Of a stretch of 64,000 nucleotides of DNA, positions 14,285 to 27,900 are shown in pieces (position 1 is the first letter of the stretch; each line of letters opens with the position of its first letter). Source of the stretch: Antennarius striatus (taxonomy: Eukaryota > Chordata > Actinopteri > Lophiiformes > Antennariidae); assembly GCF_040054535.1 (NCBI RefSeq), contig NC_090784.1:1815001-1879000 (forward strand). The letters run 5' to 3'. The position numbers and the translations under genes are program-made. The notes beneath the pieces are model-generated. The model was not told the DNA's origin and made no database searches. It saw only the letters and a list, made by a program, of their open reading frames with translations.

Positions 14285-15785
14285 CAAAAGTTTAATTTGA
14301 AAGTCTCACCTGTAAAAAAAACACTGCTTGGCAGCGTCGGTGCTGAGATGTAAGGTGTGACTGATGGTTTCCTTACACATATTTTCCAGAAATCAGCACC
14401 CCTCTCTCCTCTTCCTGTTGCTGGCACTAACTCCTGTCCCACAAGGCCTATTAGTCAATTACACCTGAGCATTGCTGTTTATTATGGGTTGAAAATGTGC
14501 ATGAGTTTCTCAGCATCAAGCGCTTCCTCTGTAGTACATTCTTCCTGTGGATTGCAGTAATGAGAGGAGCGGAGGTGTGCATGTGTGTCATATGCAGAAA
14601 AAAGGGAGGAATTATTCATTAGCTCTTTATTTCACTCCCTCCTGATCTTCGTGTTCAACAACGCTGGGACAAATGCAGAATCGCAAATTAGCTCCCAGAA
14701 AAGTCTAATTAATTGGCCCAAACCTCACAGGTTTGGGCTCATGTATCAATGCTTCCCCGGAAACTCCACATCTAATATGGCAAGGAGTGGCAAAAACAAA
14801 CAAAACAGCAGAGCAAAGCACTTCATGAGTACAAAACACCTACTGCCAATTAATACAGCTATGCAACCAGGGCAAAACTTTCAGAATTGACTCCTAACCA
14901 CACAATTACTCATTCACTAAGGCAGCTGTCACTTCACCCTCTCTGCAATTTCACAATCAGTCAGTGTCAAATTAGAGTCAACATTCTCCATCGGCTGGCA
15001 GACCAGAATACTGACTTTATTGTGGATGCACCAAACGTTAAAATGCACTAAACGTTAAACAGCCAATGCAAATTCAATCAGACTATGTGGTTTCCCTGTA
15101 ACGAAGGGTTTTCTCAGTTGTCTGCCCCCTTTAAATAGCTGGTGAAAACCCATCTGATGATTAAATGTGCACCAAGAGCTGCAGGGTGACCAGCAAAGTG
15201 ACCACAGACACACTCATCTGTATGTAAAGCTGCCACTGGAGCCTGTTATATCACACGTCCAAATGAAACAGAATGCTTCCTGCCAATGATTGTCTCATGC
15301 CGCCCTCTAGTGGTCAGGAGGAGCCCTGTCATGTTTTTATACGAGTAACTGTCATTACTTGAAAGTGGTCCTATTATGAAAAACACATTTTTCAGGTCTC
15401 TCCATATACATAGTGGTCCTGCCTAACCCTACCAAATCCTAGAATCTGGAAAACAAACGCTTCCTGTATCAACAGAAAAATAGAAAATTGTGTAAAACTC
15501 CATAAAAATAATTCTTTTCCGCTCACCGCCCATTGTGACGTAACAATAAGAGTGATTGACTGAGTGATTGATGTATCCTGAGCCATACTGATTGACTGAC
15601 ATGTCCACCCGGATAAGGGCGGGGTCATTCCTGAGGTGGAGTTTGTGTTCAGATTGCAGTAGCAGTGTGGGGTAATGTCCAAGTTCTTCACAAACTGTTG
15701 AAGTCAGCTAGCATTTGGCTAACCAGTTAGCCCTGGTCTGTGTATTTGTAGCCTGCCTACATATGTCCCTGTATCCTCAGCGTCA
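14285..15785. other. Gene-free stretch; candidate conserved non-coding DNA
   Basis: No exon is recognised. Sequence around 14,380-15,070 is repeat-free and has many TAAT-type cores (TTAGTCAATTACACCTGAG, GTCTAATTAATTGGCCC), as in developmental enhancers. This is a compositional impression only. Confidence 0.35.
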
Positions 15786-15786
15786 T

Positions 15787-15790
<4 letters not shown>

Positions 15791-15882
<92 letters not shown>
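15791..15882. repeat. (CA)n microsatellite
   Basis: Uninterrupted CA dinucleotides for about 92 bp. The third long CA tract within 4 kb. Confidence 0.99.
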
Positions 15883-15885
<3 letters not shown>

Positions 15886-16119
15886 CACATTTTTATCTTT
15901 TTTACAGATGTTTATGATTATCAATAAATTGAGATTGTATTTGATTAAAGTGGCTAGAGTTAGCTCCACTTCGGTCACAATTACACAGGGTACATTGTTA
16001 TCTTATTTACAATTACTTAAAACTGAAGTATGAGCACCATAGTCCCATCTACATGTCAATGAATATAGACAATAAACCAAGATCATTACCAGGCGCCTGA
16101 ATTCAAATCTTCTCAATAA

Positions 16120-17580
16120 CCCATAAATTAAGTAAAAAATTAGAAAGGAAATCAAAACATATCTAGAGCTGAATGATAACGGGGGGGTGACACCATGTGT
16201 GCTTAAAGCAGTACTCAGAGGGAAAATAATAGCTATCTCATCGTATGAAAAGAAACTCGGAAAAGAAAGACCAAGTAGAGACTCTGAATAAGGAAACTAG
16301 ATCAAAAATGTATGAAATAAAAAAGGAAATAGATTAAATCAATACTTTACAAATACAGAAAATGCTGTTATTTACAAAACAAAGTTATTATGAAGCCGGT
16401 GGAAAATCTCTCAAACTCCTCTCTTACAGATTACGTAAACGACAAGCAGACAATTCATTATACAAAATAATAAATCCTTACTCGGGGAACATTGACACAA
16501 ATACTGAGAGAATTCAGCAAAGTTTTGAAATGTATTATAAATCATTGTACTCCCAGCCAAAAATGAATAATGACCTTCAGATTGATTCATTTTTAACCAC
16601 TCTTAATTTACCTACCGTCACCAACGAACAAAATGATAAATTGTTGTCTGAAATAAAAATAGGAGAATTAAATGCAGCAATAAGTGAACTGAAAACTGGA
16701 AAGTGGCCGGGCGCAGATGGATTTACCTCTGAGTGGTACAGGACTATGAAAGGAACACTGACTCCAGTATTATTGAGAACTTTCAATTGGGTGTTGAAGA
16801 AGAAAGAAATTCCTGCCTCCCGGAGACATGCCATCATTTCTGTATTGTCAAAGGATGGAAAAGATAAGTTGGAGTGCAGCAATTATCGATCAATTAGTGT
16901 GTTGAATATAGACTATATATTATTTACAACTATCCTGTCCAAAAGAATTGAAAACATGACCAGAACTAATTCATTTTGACCAAACTGGCTTTGTAAGACA
17001 AAGACAAACACAGGACGACATTAGGAGAACTTTGCATGTAATAGATCAGATTACCGAACAAGGAGTAGAAGCAGCCATCATCAGCCTTCACGCCAAAAAG
17101 GCTTTTGATTCGGTCAGGTGGACCTTTTGGTATAAAGTTTTAGAAAAATTTGTTTTTCATAAATCTATTATTGAAGTACTTGAAGCCCTATATGATAAAC
17201 CCTCTGCAAAAATAAAAATTAATGGTCACCTTTCTAATCCATTTATCCTTGAAAGAGGAACGAGACAAGGCTGTTGCTCCTCACCTCTCCTCTTATTTAT
17301 CGAACCTTTAGCCCAATGGATCAGACAAAAGACAGAAAAATAACGATTAAAAAGTCGTTTCAAATTCTTCTAGCCAGAAGCAGAAAAGTTACAAGAAACT
17401 GGCTGAAACCTCTTGTCCCCACTATAGACCAATGGATTTGTATTATCTATGAAATTTGTGTAATGGAGCGGTTGTCATACTCCCTCAAAGTCCAAAAGGC
17501 CAGATTTTACAAAATTTGCAGAAAATGGACCGAATATATCAAACCTAAAAGACTGGACTTCTCCTGAATTACTGAAAAAA
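16120..17580 (+). mobile_element. L1-like LINE ORF2 relic, internally deleted
   Basis: The plus strand carries an L1-type ORF2 in broken frames. About 16,165-16,360 holds the linker segment (VLRGKIIAISSYEKK). From 16,362 an open stretch holds the RT start (LKTGKWPGADGFTSEWY, NYRSISVLNIDYILF). After a stop near 16,978 comes FVRQRQTQDDIRRTL, then KKAFDSVRW (motif A, altered from the usual D-KAFD) and RGTRQGCCSSPLL (normally R--RQGCPLSPLLF). The F/YADD catalytic box is absent: right after PLAQWIRQ the frame shifts into the C-terminal domain (SRKVTRNWLKP, IYEICVMERLSYSL). A dead copy. Confidence 0.88.
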
Positions 17581-18745
17581 GGTCAGGAAAATTTGACCTA
17601 GGTGTTGAGATTGTTTTTTTTAATTTTAAAAATCTTTTTTTTCTGTTCTTTTTTTCTCTTCATATATAACATTTTCTTAAATTGTTTTTTTGTAAATACT
17701 TCACACTAATACACACATAAAGCGTTAAAAAACTTAAAAGAGCAACATAAAAACTTAATCAGGAGACCTGCGATTATTTTTTTCATTTCAATGTATTGAT
17801 TGTATATGTGATTGAGGCTGAAAGTAAAAGAGTAGGACATTGTCATTTGAAAGTGCTCTTTTAAAATTAAAAATTACAAAAAAACAACAACTCAAGTATG
17901 GGTAAAGTGCTTTACTGATACATAATATTTGATCCTGAGGGGGAATTGCTTTACGTTATAGTTGTTCTGCTCCAGAAAACACCACAGCAAATGTCACGAT
18001 AAGGATAATTTAAGAATGAAGAGCTACAAAGAAATAGAGGACAAGAGAATGAAAATGAATAAACAGGTATGTAGTTTTTAGTGTTCTTGCTTCCCTTCGT
18101 CCTCCTCCTCACTGAGACGTGGGGTTAGTGGACGGGGGTAATATAGGGACAAATTCTAACAATTAATGTAGTTCTGGAGAACATGAGACGTCCACGTTCC
18201 TTCTTCATGCTCTGGTAACATCCCTGTCGGCAGAAAGTCTAGAAGCCCTCAATGGAAGCGTCGTTATCTGGGAGTGTACGTTTCACCGAAGCACATGGGA
18301 CCTTTTCACTACTAATTCTTTATATAGAGCTAGCCGGTATTCGAAAACACTAATGTGTCATTCACAAACTCCAGCTGTGCTTGTTTATTGGCCGTTTGTT
18401 GGTAGACTGACACAACAAAACGGTAGACACATGAGGCGTAGATTACCCTAACCCCCTGAATGTTGGTGCGTCTTGGATATGCAAATCTGACCCCTTTAAG
18501 TTCAGTGAATTTTTTCCCCTCATCTTATGCAATTTATGATGCAAAAACTATTGCACTGATGTTAATGAGCTTCTATGGAGCAGACAGGCTAAACACACTC
18601 CAATGCGCCATTCAGATGATTGAGACAGCTTTCTAACACATTGTAGTCAAGAGTCCATTAGATTAAATGAACAAAGTTCATGTTGATGTTACAAAATCTC
18701 AATAGGTTGTTCTTCTAAAAAGTACACAAACGGGATGAGAAAAGT
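17581..18745. other. Intergenic, downstream of cep76
   Basis: AT-rich. It includes the probable 3' tail of the L1 copy and then unassigned DNA up to the cep76 polyadenylation signal. No gene was recognised. Confidence 0.4.
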
Positions 18746-18749
18746 ACCA

Positions 18750-18755
18750 TTTATT
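18750..18755 (-). terminator. cep76: cep76 polyadenylation signal (AATAAA)
   Basis: The plus-strand TTTATT is AATAAA on the minus strand, 176-181 bases beyond the stop codon at 18,931-18,933. It gives a plausible short 3' UTR. Confidence 0.6.
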
Positions 18756-18930
18756 TATAAAACAGATAAATAAAATATAATGATAGAAATCTGTACAAAT
18801 TACAAAACTACTGGACTGAGAAAAGAGCCTGAGAATCACCTGTACAGGAGGCCTGGCTTTCTTCCCATGTTAATCAGTCAGTTAATCTGAGTGGAAACCA
18901 CCTGTGTACAAGAGCCAGGCTGTCCTGCCG

Positions 18931-21900
18931 TTACAGCACACAGCGGTATTTACATGCAAACATCACCCACACACCACACGTATTCTCAGGAAAGGCATAC
19001 ACATGAACACGGACCGCGAGTCTGACGTGGTCGCCGCGACAACACACTATCTCCTCGCAGAACGCAGACCTGCAAAGGAAGTGACAAGAGAGAGAAGACA
19101 ACATCTGAAAAAATGTAATGTATGAAAAATGAGCAGAATCCTGCTAACATGAAGTTCACACCATGTGCAACAGGCTGAGGCACATATTGGAACCACATGC
19201 CGTCTACTCCTCTCACTTGAGGCAGGTGGCAAAGATTCTGCGAGCGTTGCGGTGCAGGAAGTGGTAGGGGAAGCCTTTGAAGGTGTGTCCCACGGGCACC
19301 ACTCTCCTCACCGCGTCCTGGAACTCCTGGGTGCCACAGGAGATGCCGGTGCAGCGCTCCGACTCATAGACCGACAGCGCCGAGGACAGTATGTAGGACA
19401 GGTGATCGTCCCACACGGTCGTCAGCTCCAGGTCCTGCGGGGGGGCACAGACCAGTTTATTTCAGATGTGTTCATTTGACAGTGGTCCCAGCCTCTTCTT
19501 CCTTACACACAGATCAGATATTCAGTTTCAACACTCACACACATCAGGCATGACACGATATATTCTGTATCGGCCCGAATATGAGAAGACCATGATTATA
19601 AGACGACCCCCCTCTTTTTCAAGACTCAAGTTTGAAAAAAGACTTTTTGAACACCATATTTAATTTTTATACAGAAAATAATTACAGTACATCTGAAACA
19701 AATGATTATAACAATATATTCGAGAGAAAAAGCGTGTTATTATGCCTCATTCAAATCATGCAAAAACTGTATCACATCTTAATATCTCAGCTGCTGGTTA
19801 ACCTGGCTGATCTTCGACCCACTTTTCTCCAGATTGTCACTACGTTTTTCCATTTTCTGTTATCTCTTCTCTCATTTTCTTCTCTTTTCTTTCTTACCGC
19901 TATTTTCATTTTTCTTCTTCGTGACAGGGGTTCGCTTTGGCCTTGGAGAAAAGTTCAGCATTCGCTTTAAAGACATCTGGCGCCACCTAGCGTTGTGAAT
20001 GGGTACAATGTCTAGCCCCCAGATGTGAGACGACCCCCACTTTTTCAGTCATATTTCAATGCAAAAAACACCGTCTTGTATTCGGGCCAATACGGTAAAT
20101 GATAAATATTTCCAGTGTACTGTGTGACTAATTATTTCCACACATACATCTGTAAATTAACGTTTGAATCAAGCCTCAAAGCGTTCAAGTGATATTTGAC
20201 ACAAACATTTCATACAGGAATAAGAAAATATATCAGAAGTCATAAGAACAGGAGGCTGGAAAGTGATCTGACATGACCCAAAACTCCTCACCATCTGATC
20301 CAGCAACATGTTTTACCTTCCTGTGCTCAGACATCAGGTAGCGCAGCTCCATCTCCATCTGGTTGCTGGCAGACGCAGCATCCAGAACGGGGGCGCAGAG
20401 TGGAGGCGGAAAGGGCACAGAGGGGGAACCTGGGCTGCACACGGATTTCAGAGCCTCCTCACTCATTGGCTTCCATCGAGACGGATTCTGAAGGGAAAGA
20501 AACACATTTGATGGCTGATGCCTTCAGATCCTGCACCAGTTGCTGGAGGTTTCAGTCCTGTCTCAACAATTCTATGCTCTTCAGCAATTACGATTTTCAT
20601 AGTGAAGAAGACATTTCACCAGGCCCAGAAGCTGAATAATAGCAATATAGAAAAAACTAAAGCGAATCACAAAATCACATTTTAGTAGCACGTTCTCAAC
20701 AATTAGGCGCTTTCGTGATTGATAAATGCAGCTCAGATCAGAAGAGCAGGAGGAGAGGAGAGTGGAAATGATTGGATCGGTGGTGCGGGAGCCGTGAGGG
20801 ACGCCAGTCACCTGGAAGTCAAAGATGCAGAACGCCACAGCGTCGCTCGGCTGGCAGTTGGCGAGGAAGGAGCGATGGTTGAAGACACAGCCCACCGTCC
20901 CGTATGGGGAGGAGGGTTTGGGCTCGGGGGCCAGGGGCAGGGAATCAGGAATGATGGGATAGTGCACGTACCTGAGCAAACACATGGGACAAGATGCTGT
21001 GCCGTTAAGGGGTTAAGTCAAGTTCTACCAGGAAGAAAATAATCATTTACAGTTTGGACAGATGGAATTCAGCCGATGAACGCGTGTCGCTGAAGTCTGC
21101 AGGACTCGATAAAATAGAAAATAAAAACGTTCTCCAAACCTGAGCCGTGAAATCACAAACCAGCAACCTATGGAGAAAACAACGCTTGATGGACAAAGTC
21201 CAAGAAGCGAATAGCCACCAGACTGAATCAAGTGCTTCCTGACACCAGGTCTGAGGTCAACACATGGGAGTCTGGGGTCAACACACACCAAAGGTGAGAA
21301 CTTGACTTTTAACAGAAACAGGAAAACTTGAGATGCTCTGTTTGAGGGCCGTGACCATTTCACTGCTCCAGAAACTAAAGCCATGTTGTTTTATGTGTTT
21401 GTTAATATCAATAATATAAATTCCCTCAAACATCCAACCCCTAACACCAGACACACAGAGCAGGAAAACCAGCTGTACAACAAAAGCCATCAGAATACAT
21501 CTAAAGACAAAAAGGAGACCTGCTTGACGTCAGGCTCTCCCAGAAGGTGACGTCCCCGTCAGTGGTCTGGGTCATCACCCAGGTGTGAGGCCTTCCCTTG
21601 GCCTTGGTTCCCACACACACATAGGCATCCAGGCCGAACCCCAGCAGGAGGCTGCACAGGAGGGTGGAGTGGTCCTCACAGTCCCCCTGAGGAGGACAGA
21701 CAGTGATGGGTTCATGGGGGGGGGTGAAACAAACTGTAGCATCAACACCTCCAACACCAATGAAAGGCCAACAATCACAGATTCCATGAAATAATAGCAA
21801 ACATTTTGAAATTTTATGACATCCGAGGAAAACATTTAATTGTCAATTTCACCGGTCACACTGGTCCTCCAGCTTCAGTTCAGGCCCGTTTCATGTGTGA

Positions 21901-24900
21901 CAGCTGCCCGCTTCGTTCACTGACACTCACTGGACTGTTGGCATCAGACTTCTCACGAGTCTCAGACTGCACACAACAAAAGCTAGCTAGGAGGAAACAT
22001 GCTCTGTAGTCTTCAAATTGTACGTGACAGTAAGCGACTCCCATTTCACTCGTACAACTTTTCCAGTAAAGAGGTCTGGTTTGAACTGGGGCTGCCGCTG
22101 CCTGCTGCCTGCTGGCTCGGGCTGCTGGTGAGTCAGAATGATAGATGTTCCCCAGGAGTGCTAATATGGACGGCAGCGTCGGAACAGGCTGGGGACTTAT
22201 GAGGCTAAATTAATTTTCCCTGGAATGAAACTCATAAATCACAGCTGACAAGGGCCACTTTGTGCGAGCTGTGTTGAGTCTGTCTTGCCAGTTGCTCACA
22301 GAGGAGATACGAGGAACACTTATCCTGTGGTGGTCTGGGAAATTCCTTACTATCTATCCGAGAGAGGAAAGTGCACCAGTCGACTCGGCATAACTCTTTC
22401 TCTGAAATGACAAAATCAGCTGTACTCAGAAAAGGGGAAATGTAAACGCAGCTGACCCGAGTTAATGTGACGCTTCTTGACTGATGGAGGAACAGTGAGC
22501 TACAGGGATCCATGTAACATTCATGTAACACACACGTTGTAGTCAGGGTAGAGGGGCATAAATACCTACATCTGCCTGAGATAGATGGAGATAGAGAGAT
22601 TAGGTAGATGGATAGATAGTTATCATTCAGATAAATAGATCACAGCAGCTGCGATGTGGAAACGTGATGATCACTTCCTGGAACATGCATTTCATAGAAC
22701 GTTTTGGGAGCTGGTAGAACCTACTGTTAGAACTTGGCCCTGGTTTCTAACACACCATTAGAACTTAAGGAAAACTGTAAAAGAAGTATTAAACAAAAAT
22801 CACTTTCAGTAAATACAGACTTGAAGACCCAGTCATTTCCTCCTGATAAATAAACAACGCATGTAAATTACAGCTTAGCAAAGTTATTATCTCCAGGGAG
22901 ACGCGCCGTCATTAGTCAAGTCGCAGTTTGCAGGTGCGTCTTAGAAAATTACAGTAATATTAGAAAAATTCATTTTCCCCATCCTTTAATCTAAATACTA
23001 AAAATTTCACATATTTCAGATTTATTATACATAAATTGAAATATTTCAAGCTTTTGTATTAATTTCAGTAATTATTAGTATTTCATAAGATGATTGAAAA
23101 AAAAAATTGAAAATACAGATTATGTCAAATGTCATTTTTACAGCGGCTAGTACTCGATCACTTTGCTGCCGTCACCAAGTGACTTACCGGTAGTCGCTTT
23201 TCAACCAAAGCAGGTGAACACTGGGACCTGGTTTAAAATGGTGGAGTTCTGATTCAAGCGGCGACACTCAGAGGAGCAGTATTCACTAGCACCTGACTCT
23301 TTATGTAACAGAAGTAAAAACATACAGAAGAGTAGGACTACAAACCTACCAATGTCCATCTTTGACCATAAGAACAGGTAGAGTTGTAAATACATCTGAA
23401 AATGAGTCCATCACCCCCCAATGTGGCTGTTCTTCCTCACCTTCCCTCTGCACAGGAAAGCCATCAATGTGCACCACTGGTCCTGCTTGCCTCCTCCTCC
23501 CACCACCAGGGCCCTCTCCTGGGCCAACAGGCTGACGAAGCGGGACGCCAGTCGAGGATTCTCGATCACCCGACCCGCCCGCAGGACGTGTACATAGGAA
23601 CACACTGGCCTGTTGATTCCATTTTCATCCTGCAGACACAACCGGTGGACAGTGTGGATATATATTTGAAGAGCTTGGCATTCGACGAACCCTAAAGCAG
23701 CTCAGAATGAGAGAAACCAAAAACATGAAAAAAAACCCATTGTATATAGACACAGTGACCCCTCGAGTAACGAGGGAGTTAGCCACTGTTAAACAGCTTG
23801 ATTGAAGACTTAACCCCAAGCATAACATGAATTATGTCCCTGACCTCCCAGAACACATAAACTTAAGCAAACCTGTGCAAAGATCTTCAACATTCTGGAT
23901 TTGTTTGACGGACGGATCTCCAGGAACTCCCTCCACCACTGCTTGGCATAAACTAAAAAGAGTCTGTCCTTCTCTGCCGTCCTCTGCCTCTCCAGCGATT
24001 GCTGAATGAGAAACACACAGACACGGGTTATTACCACCAGGGCAGGGCTGTTTCAAAGCTGCTTCCATCCATCCATCCATCCATCTTCAACCGCTTCTTC
24101 CGCTGTGGCGGGGAGCAGGAGTCCATCCCAGCTGACTGAGGCTGCGTTCAGACTGCAGGCATATCAGATTTCCTTCCATATCTGATTTTTAGGGCTGACT
24201 GTTCACTGTTTTTTAGCAAGTGTAGCAAGTGTCCAAATGTGTTGTGGCTCCGTTCAGACTGCGCCACATTATCGGCTGATCTGACAGGTTGCTGTAGCAA
24301 CGACGTCAGGGCGGGGGCGTGGTTCAGTGCGTGTAATGTGTGAGGTCAGAACTGTGACGGCAGCAACAACGACGATGACGACAAACTTGAAGTTTTGTTG
24401 CCTTAGCGTATTGGCGGCATCACTGTCTGGTAGAGGTGGAGTAAATCTCTTACACCAGATATCATCAACATCTTCCATTTTTTCACCGCTCCGTGATGTG
24501 AGACACTCTTCCTTCTGGCGCCTTGCTCTCACGTCGCGGGTATGACGTCACGATCCGCCATATCTGATCAGAGTGTTTGGAGCTGTTCAGACTGAAGATG
24601 CATCTGTCCATATCTGATATGAAACTACCTCCCGGGTGTGGGTTCAGTGCGTGCCACAAATATTGGATATCATGTGGAACGGGACTGTTCAGACTACAAA
24701 CGAGATATGCGACATTATTCTGGATAGGCTTAGAATCAGATATAGGCTGAGGGCGTGAGGCGGGGGAAACACTGGGCTTGACACCAGTGCTGGGCTTTCG
24801 CCAGCCGATCGCCATTACACCATAGGCGGAGTGAATTCCAGAGTGGCTACAAGGTTTTTAGCCTGTGTAGCCACAGTGGCGTTCTCATTATTAGGGAAAA

Positions 24901-27900
24901 AAGGCTCAAACTTACAACCAGGGCTGTCAGCTTAACGCGTTAATTAGATTATTAATTACGCTGCAAATTCACACGCTATAAAAGTTAACGCAATTAATCT
25001 TGAGTGGCAAGTCAATGCGCCAGCATTTTAAATTTGGCCCACTGAGGGACCCGTAAGCTGGATACCCCCCCCCCCCCCCCACACACACACACACACACAA
25101 AAATCATACAATAGAATATTGAGAAAAAAATATTAGGACAAAACTGAAATCCAAGTGTCTAAGTCAAAGTTGAAATGTCCTCTAGTCTCAGTAAACTACC
25201 AGTAAACACTGAGTAATATTTAGTCTGACTGTATCTTCAGACTGAATGAAGTTTTCAATGGTTGAATCTCACATTCATTCCTGCATAAAGTAGGACAGAA
25301 ATAAAGAGAGTTCAGCTTCAGCTGCTGGCTTTAGTGGGTTTTTGGAGGTAAACGGAACACAAGATTTTGCCCTCAGAATGCAGGAAAACAACCCCATTTT
25401 CTAAAACATATCTCAGGGGAGCCCCCCCGGACTCCCCCTATAGGGGGTATCCCCCCCCACACACACACACCCCGCGTTGCTCATCGGCGCAGCGTGTTGC
25501 GCTGCTGTCTTGGACACAGAATGTGGCTTTTTGTGGTTTGCTATATTTTTTTACACTGAGCCACAGTGGCTAGTCACACCAGCTCACTCCTACGGTCAGT
25601 TTGGGACCGGCCATTTTAACCTGAAGTGCATGTTTTTGGAGGTGGGAGGAACTAAAAGAATTCTGAACATCCTTGACTGATTCCTGATGGTCGACAGCAG
25701 GACCTTGTTGAAGACAAATGAGGCAGATGAATAAACCTCAGGTTAAGAACCTTCAGCGTTCTGACCTGTGCGATGATGATGTCAATGTTCAGAGTCTCTG
25801 TGATGGGGGGGTAGAGCTCCAGCTTGACATTCAGAACACCAGCAGGAACTTTGGATTCATTTCCTGGTGAGACAGAAAAAACAAATCACTGGAGACACGA
25901 CCATCCCTTAGAGCTGGACAGACAGAAGGACAGATGTACTTTTAACCTCATGTCTCAAATATATTTGTGAACTGTTGCCTCAAAATTTCATTTTGTATTT
26001 GCTAGTTTTCATTCATTCATTCATTGTCAACCACTTCATCCACTGTGGCGGGTCGCAGGGGGGCTGGAGCCTATCCCAGCTGACTGAGGGTGTGAGGCGG
26101 GGGAAAATCCGGGCACGACCCCAGTGCACTGTGGAGCCACACAGAGACAGACACACACACACACTCACACCTAAGAGCAATTTGGGACCGGCCAATCAAC
26201 ATGAAGCGGACGTTATTTGGAGGTGGGAGGAAGCCGGAGAACCCACGCAGACACGGGGAGAACAAGCAAACTCCACACAGAGCTGGACGCGAACCCAGGA
26301 CCAGGACCGCCTTGCTGTGCGGCGACTGTGCTACCCACTGCGCCACCGCCCCGCCCTCAATTCTGTCTTTGGTTATGAGTTGATTGTTTCCCGACACTCA
26401 GGATGGCGTGCAAGAGAACAGTTCATTTTACGGATCACAGACAGAAGGATTAAAACCCAGTTTGAATTAAAACTGAACATTTTAAGTGTCACTGTGACGA
26501 TCAGCTGCACCAGCTCTAACTATTAATCCAGAAAGTTTGATTGGAGGCAACTTTTTCTTGCAGTAAATCCATCTCTGCATCTCCTTTAATGTTAAATTAC
26601 TGTAATGTTTGCTGACCAATTTTCTAACAGTATTTCTTTGTTCTATTGTTTGGCAAAGAACTGGGCCAATAAACTAATGGACCATATTTATGATTCTTAA
26701 CCATAGATAAAATAGAATCACACTTCCTCACCAACTCCCATTAGCTCCAAAGCGAGGCAGGTGTTCCCACTGAGGACTATCCTCCAGTCCAGAAAGTAGG
26801 ATGAAACCAGTGTCGTCTCATAGCAAGAGTCCGTCCTGACCAGCACCAAGTGAGCAGGGTCACACATGGAAAGCATGTCGGTTGGATCTGCCATTTTACT
26901 GCCATCTCCTGCATTGTCAAAGTGAGAACACAAATATATAAACAGCTTGATGACGGTTATCCCTGACTGACACCTACTACAGCGACAGTCTACACACACC
27001 CGCGCCATCTCTGTGGATGTCCAAGAGAAAGCCTTCCTTCAGGTCAGGTTCACAGGTAGCGGGAACTGGCTTAGAGTGAAACCTCTGGTTGCGGAACTGA
27101 AGGTAGAGCGTATATGTAGAACGCTCCTGGCCAGGCAAAGACTCCGGCTCCTGAAGGTGCTCCAGAAAGGCCTTACCACCGAGCACTTGAAGATACAGGT
27201 ACCGTCTGGATGGGTCAAGGTTGACTGAATGAAAATACAAAACAACAAACATCAGTGACGACTGGGCTGCAGGATACTGTTTTCTACGAACGTGTAAAGA
27301 GGGCATCTCACTTTTTTCCAGATGAATAAGGTTCTTGTTAACAACCTGAGTGGCACGCTTTGAAGGAGATCCTGTCTCTTCGTCTGTGGGCACTTCCTGC
27401 CAGAGCCAAACAACATGACAACAGATCCAAACGGTCAGTAGATGAGTCATCCTGACAACTGAGGAAGGACATGTTCTATGCATCCAAGTTGCAATTGAAA
27501 CTATCGAGCATCGAATTGTGCATGTCTAAATATTCAAGTGAATGGTTGTGTGAACAGTGATCGGTAAAATCAATCTGAAAAGTGTTGTGCAACCTGTGTA
27601 AAGCGTAGGCTGTTCACCACGTCGTCGATGATGCCTCTGCGCTGCAGAGCGTGCAGGAAGTCAGCCTCAGACAGAGGTCCATGAGCGCCGTCTTGGTTCT
27701 CTCTCAGGGTCTCTGCCAGCACTCCTCGGATCCTCCCGTGGATGTCGATCTGATGGCCCAGAAACACATGACAAACCCCTCGTGTCGGGGGAGGCTCAGT
27801 CAAACTGGTCAAGAGGGGCAAAAAGAATCAGCTGGACTCGCTTTAGGTCGAAGACAGTTAATCGTCTTGTTGATTTCAGTCAGTACTGTACAATTATCTG

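Noticed and set aside
24062-24136. tRNA gene
   Set aside because: A- and B-box-like motifs here and at 26.3 and 34.2 kb belong to SINE heads and do not fold into a full cloverleaf by eye.
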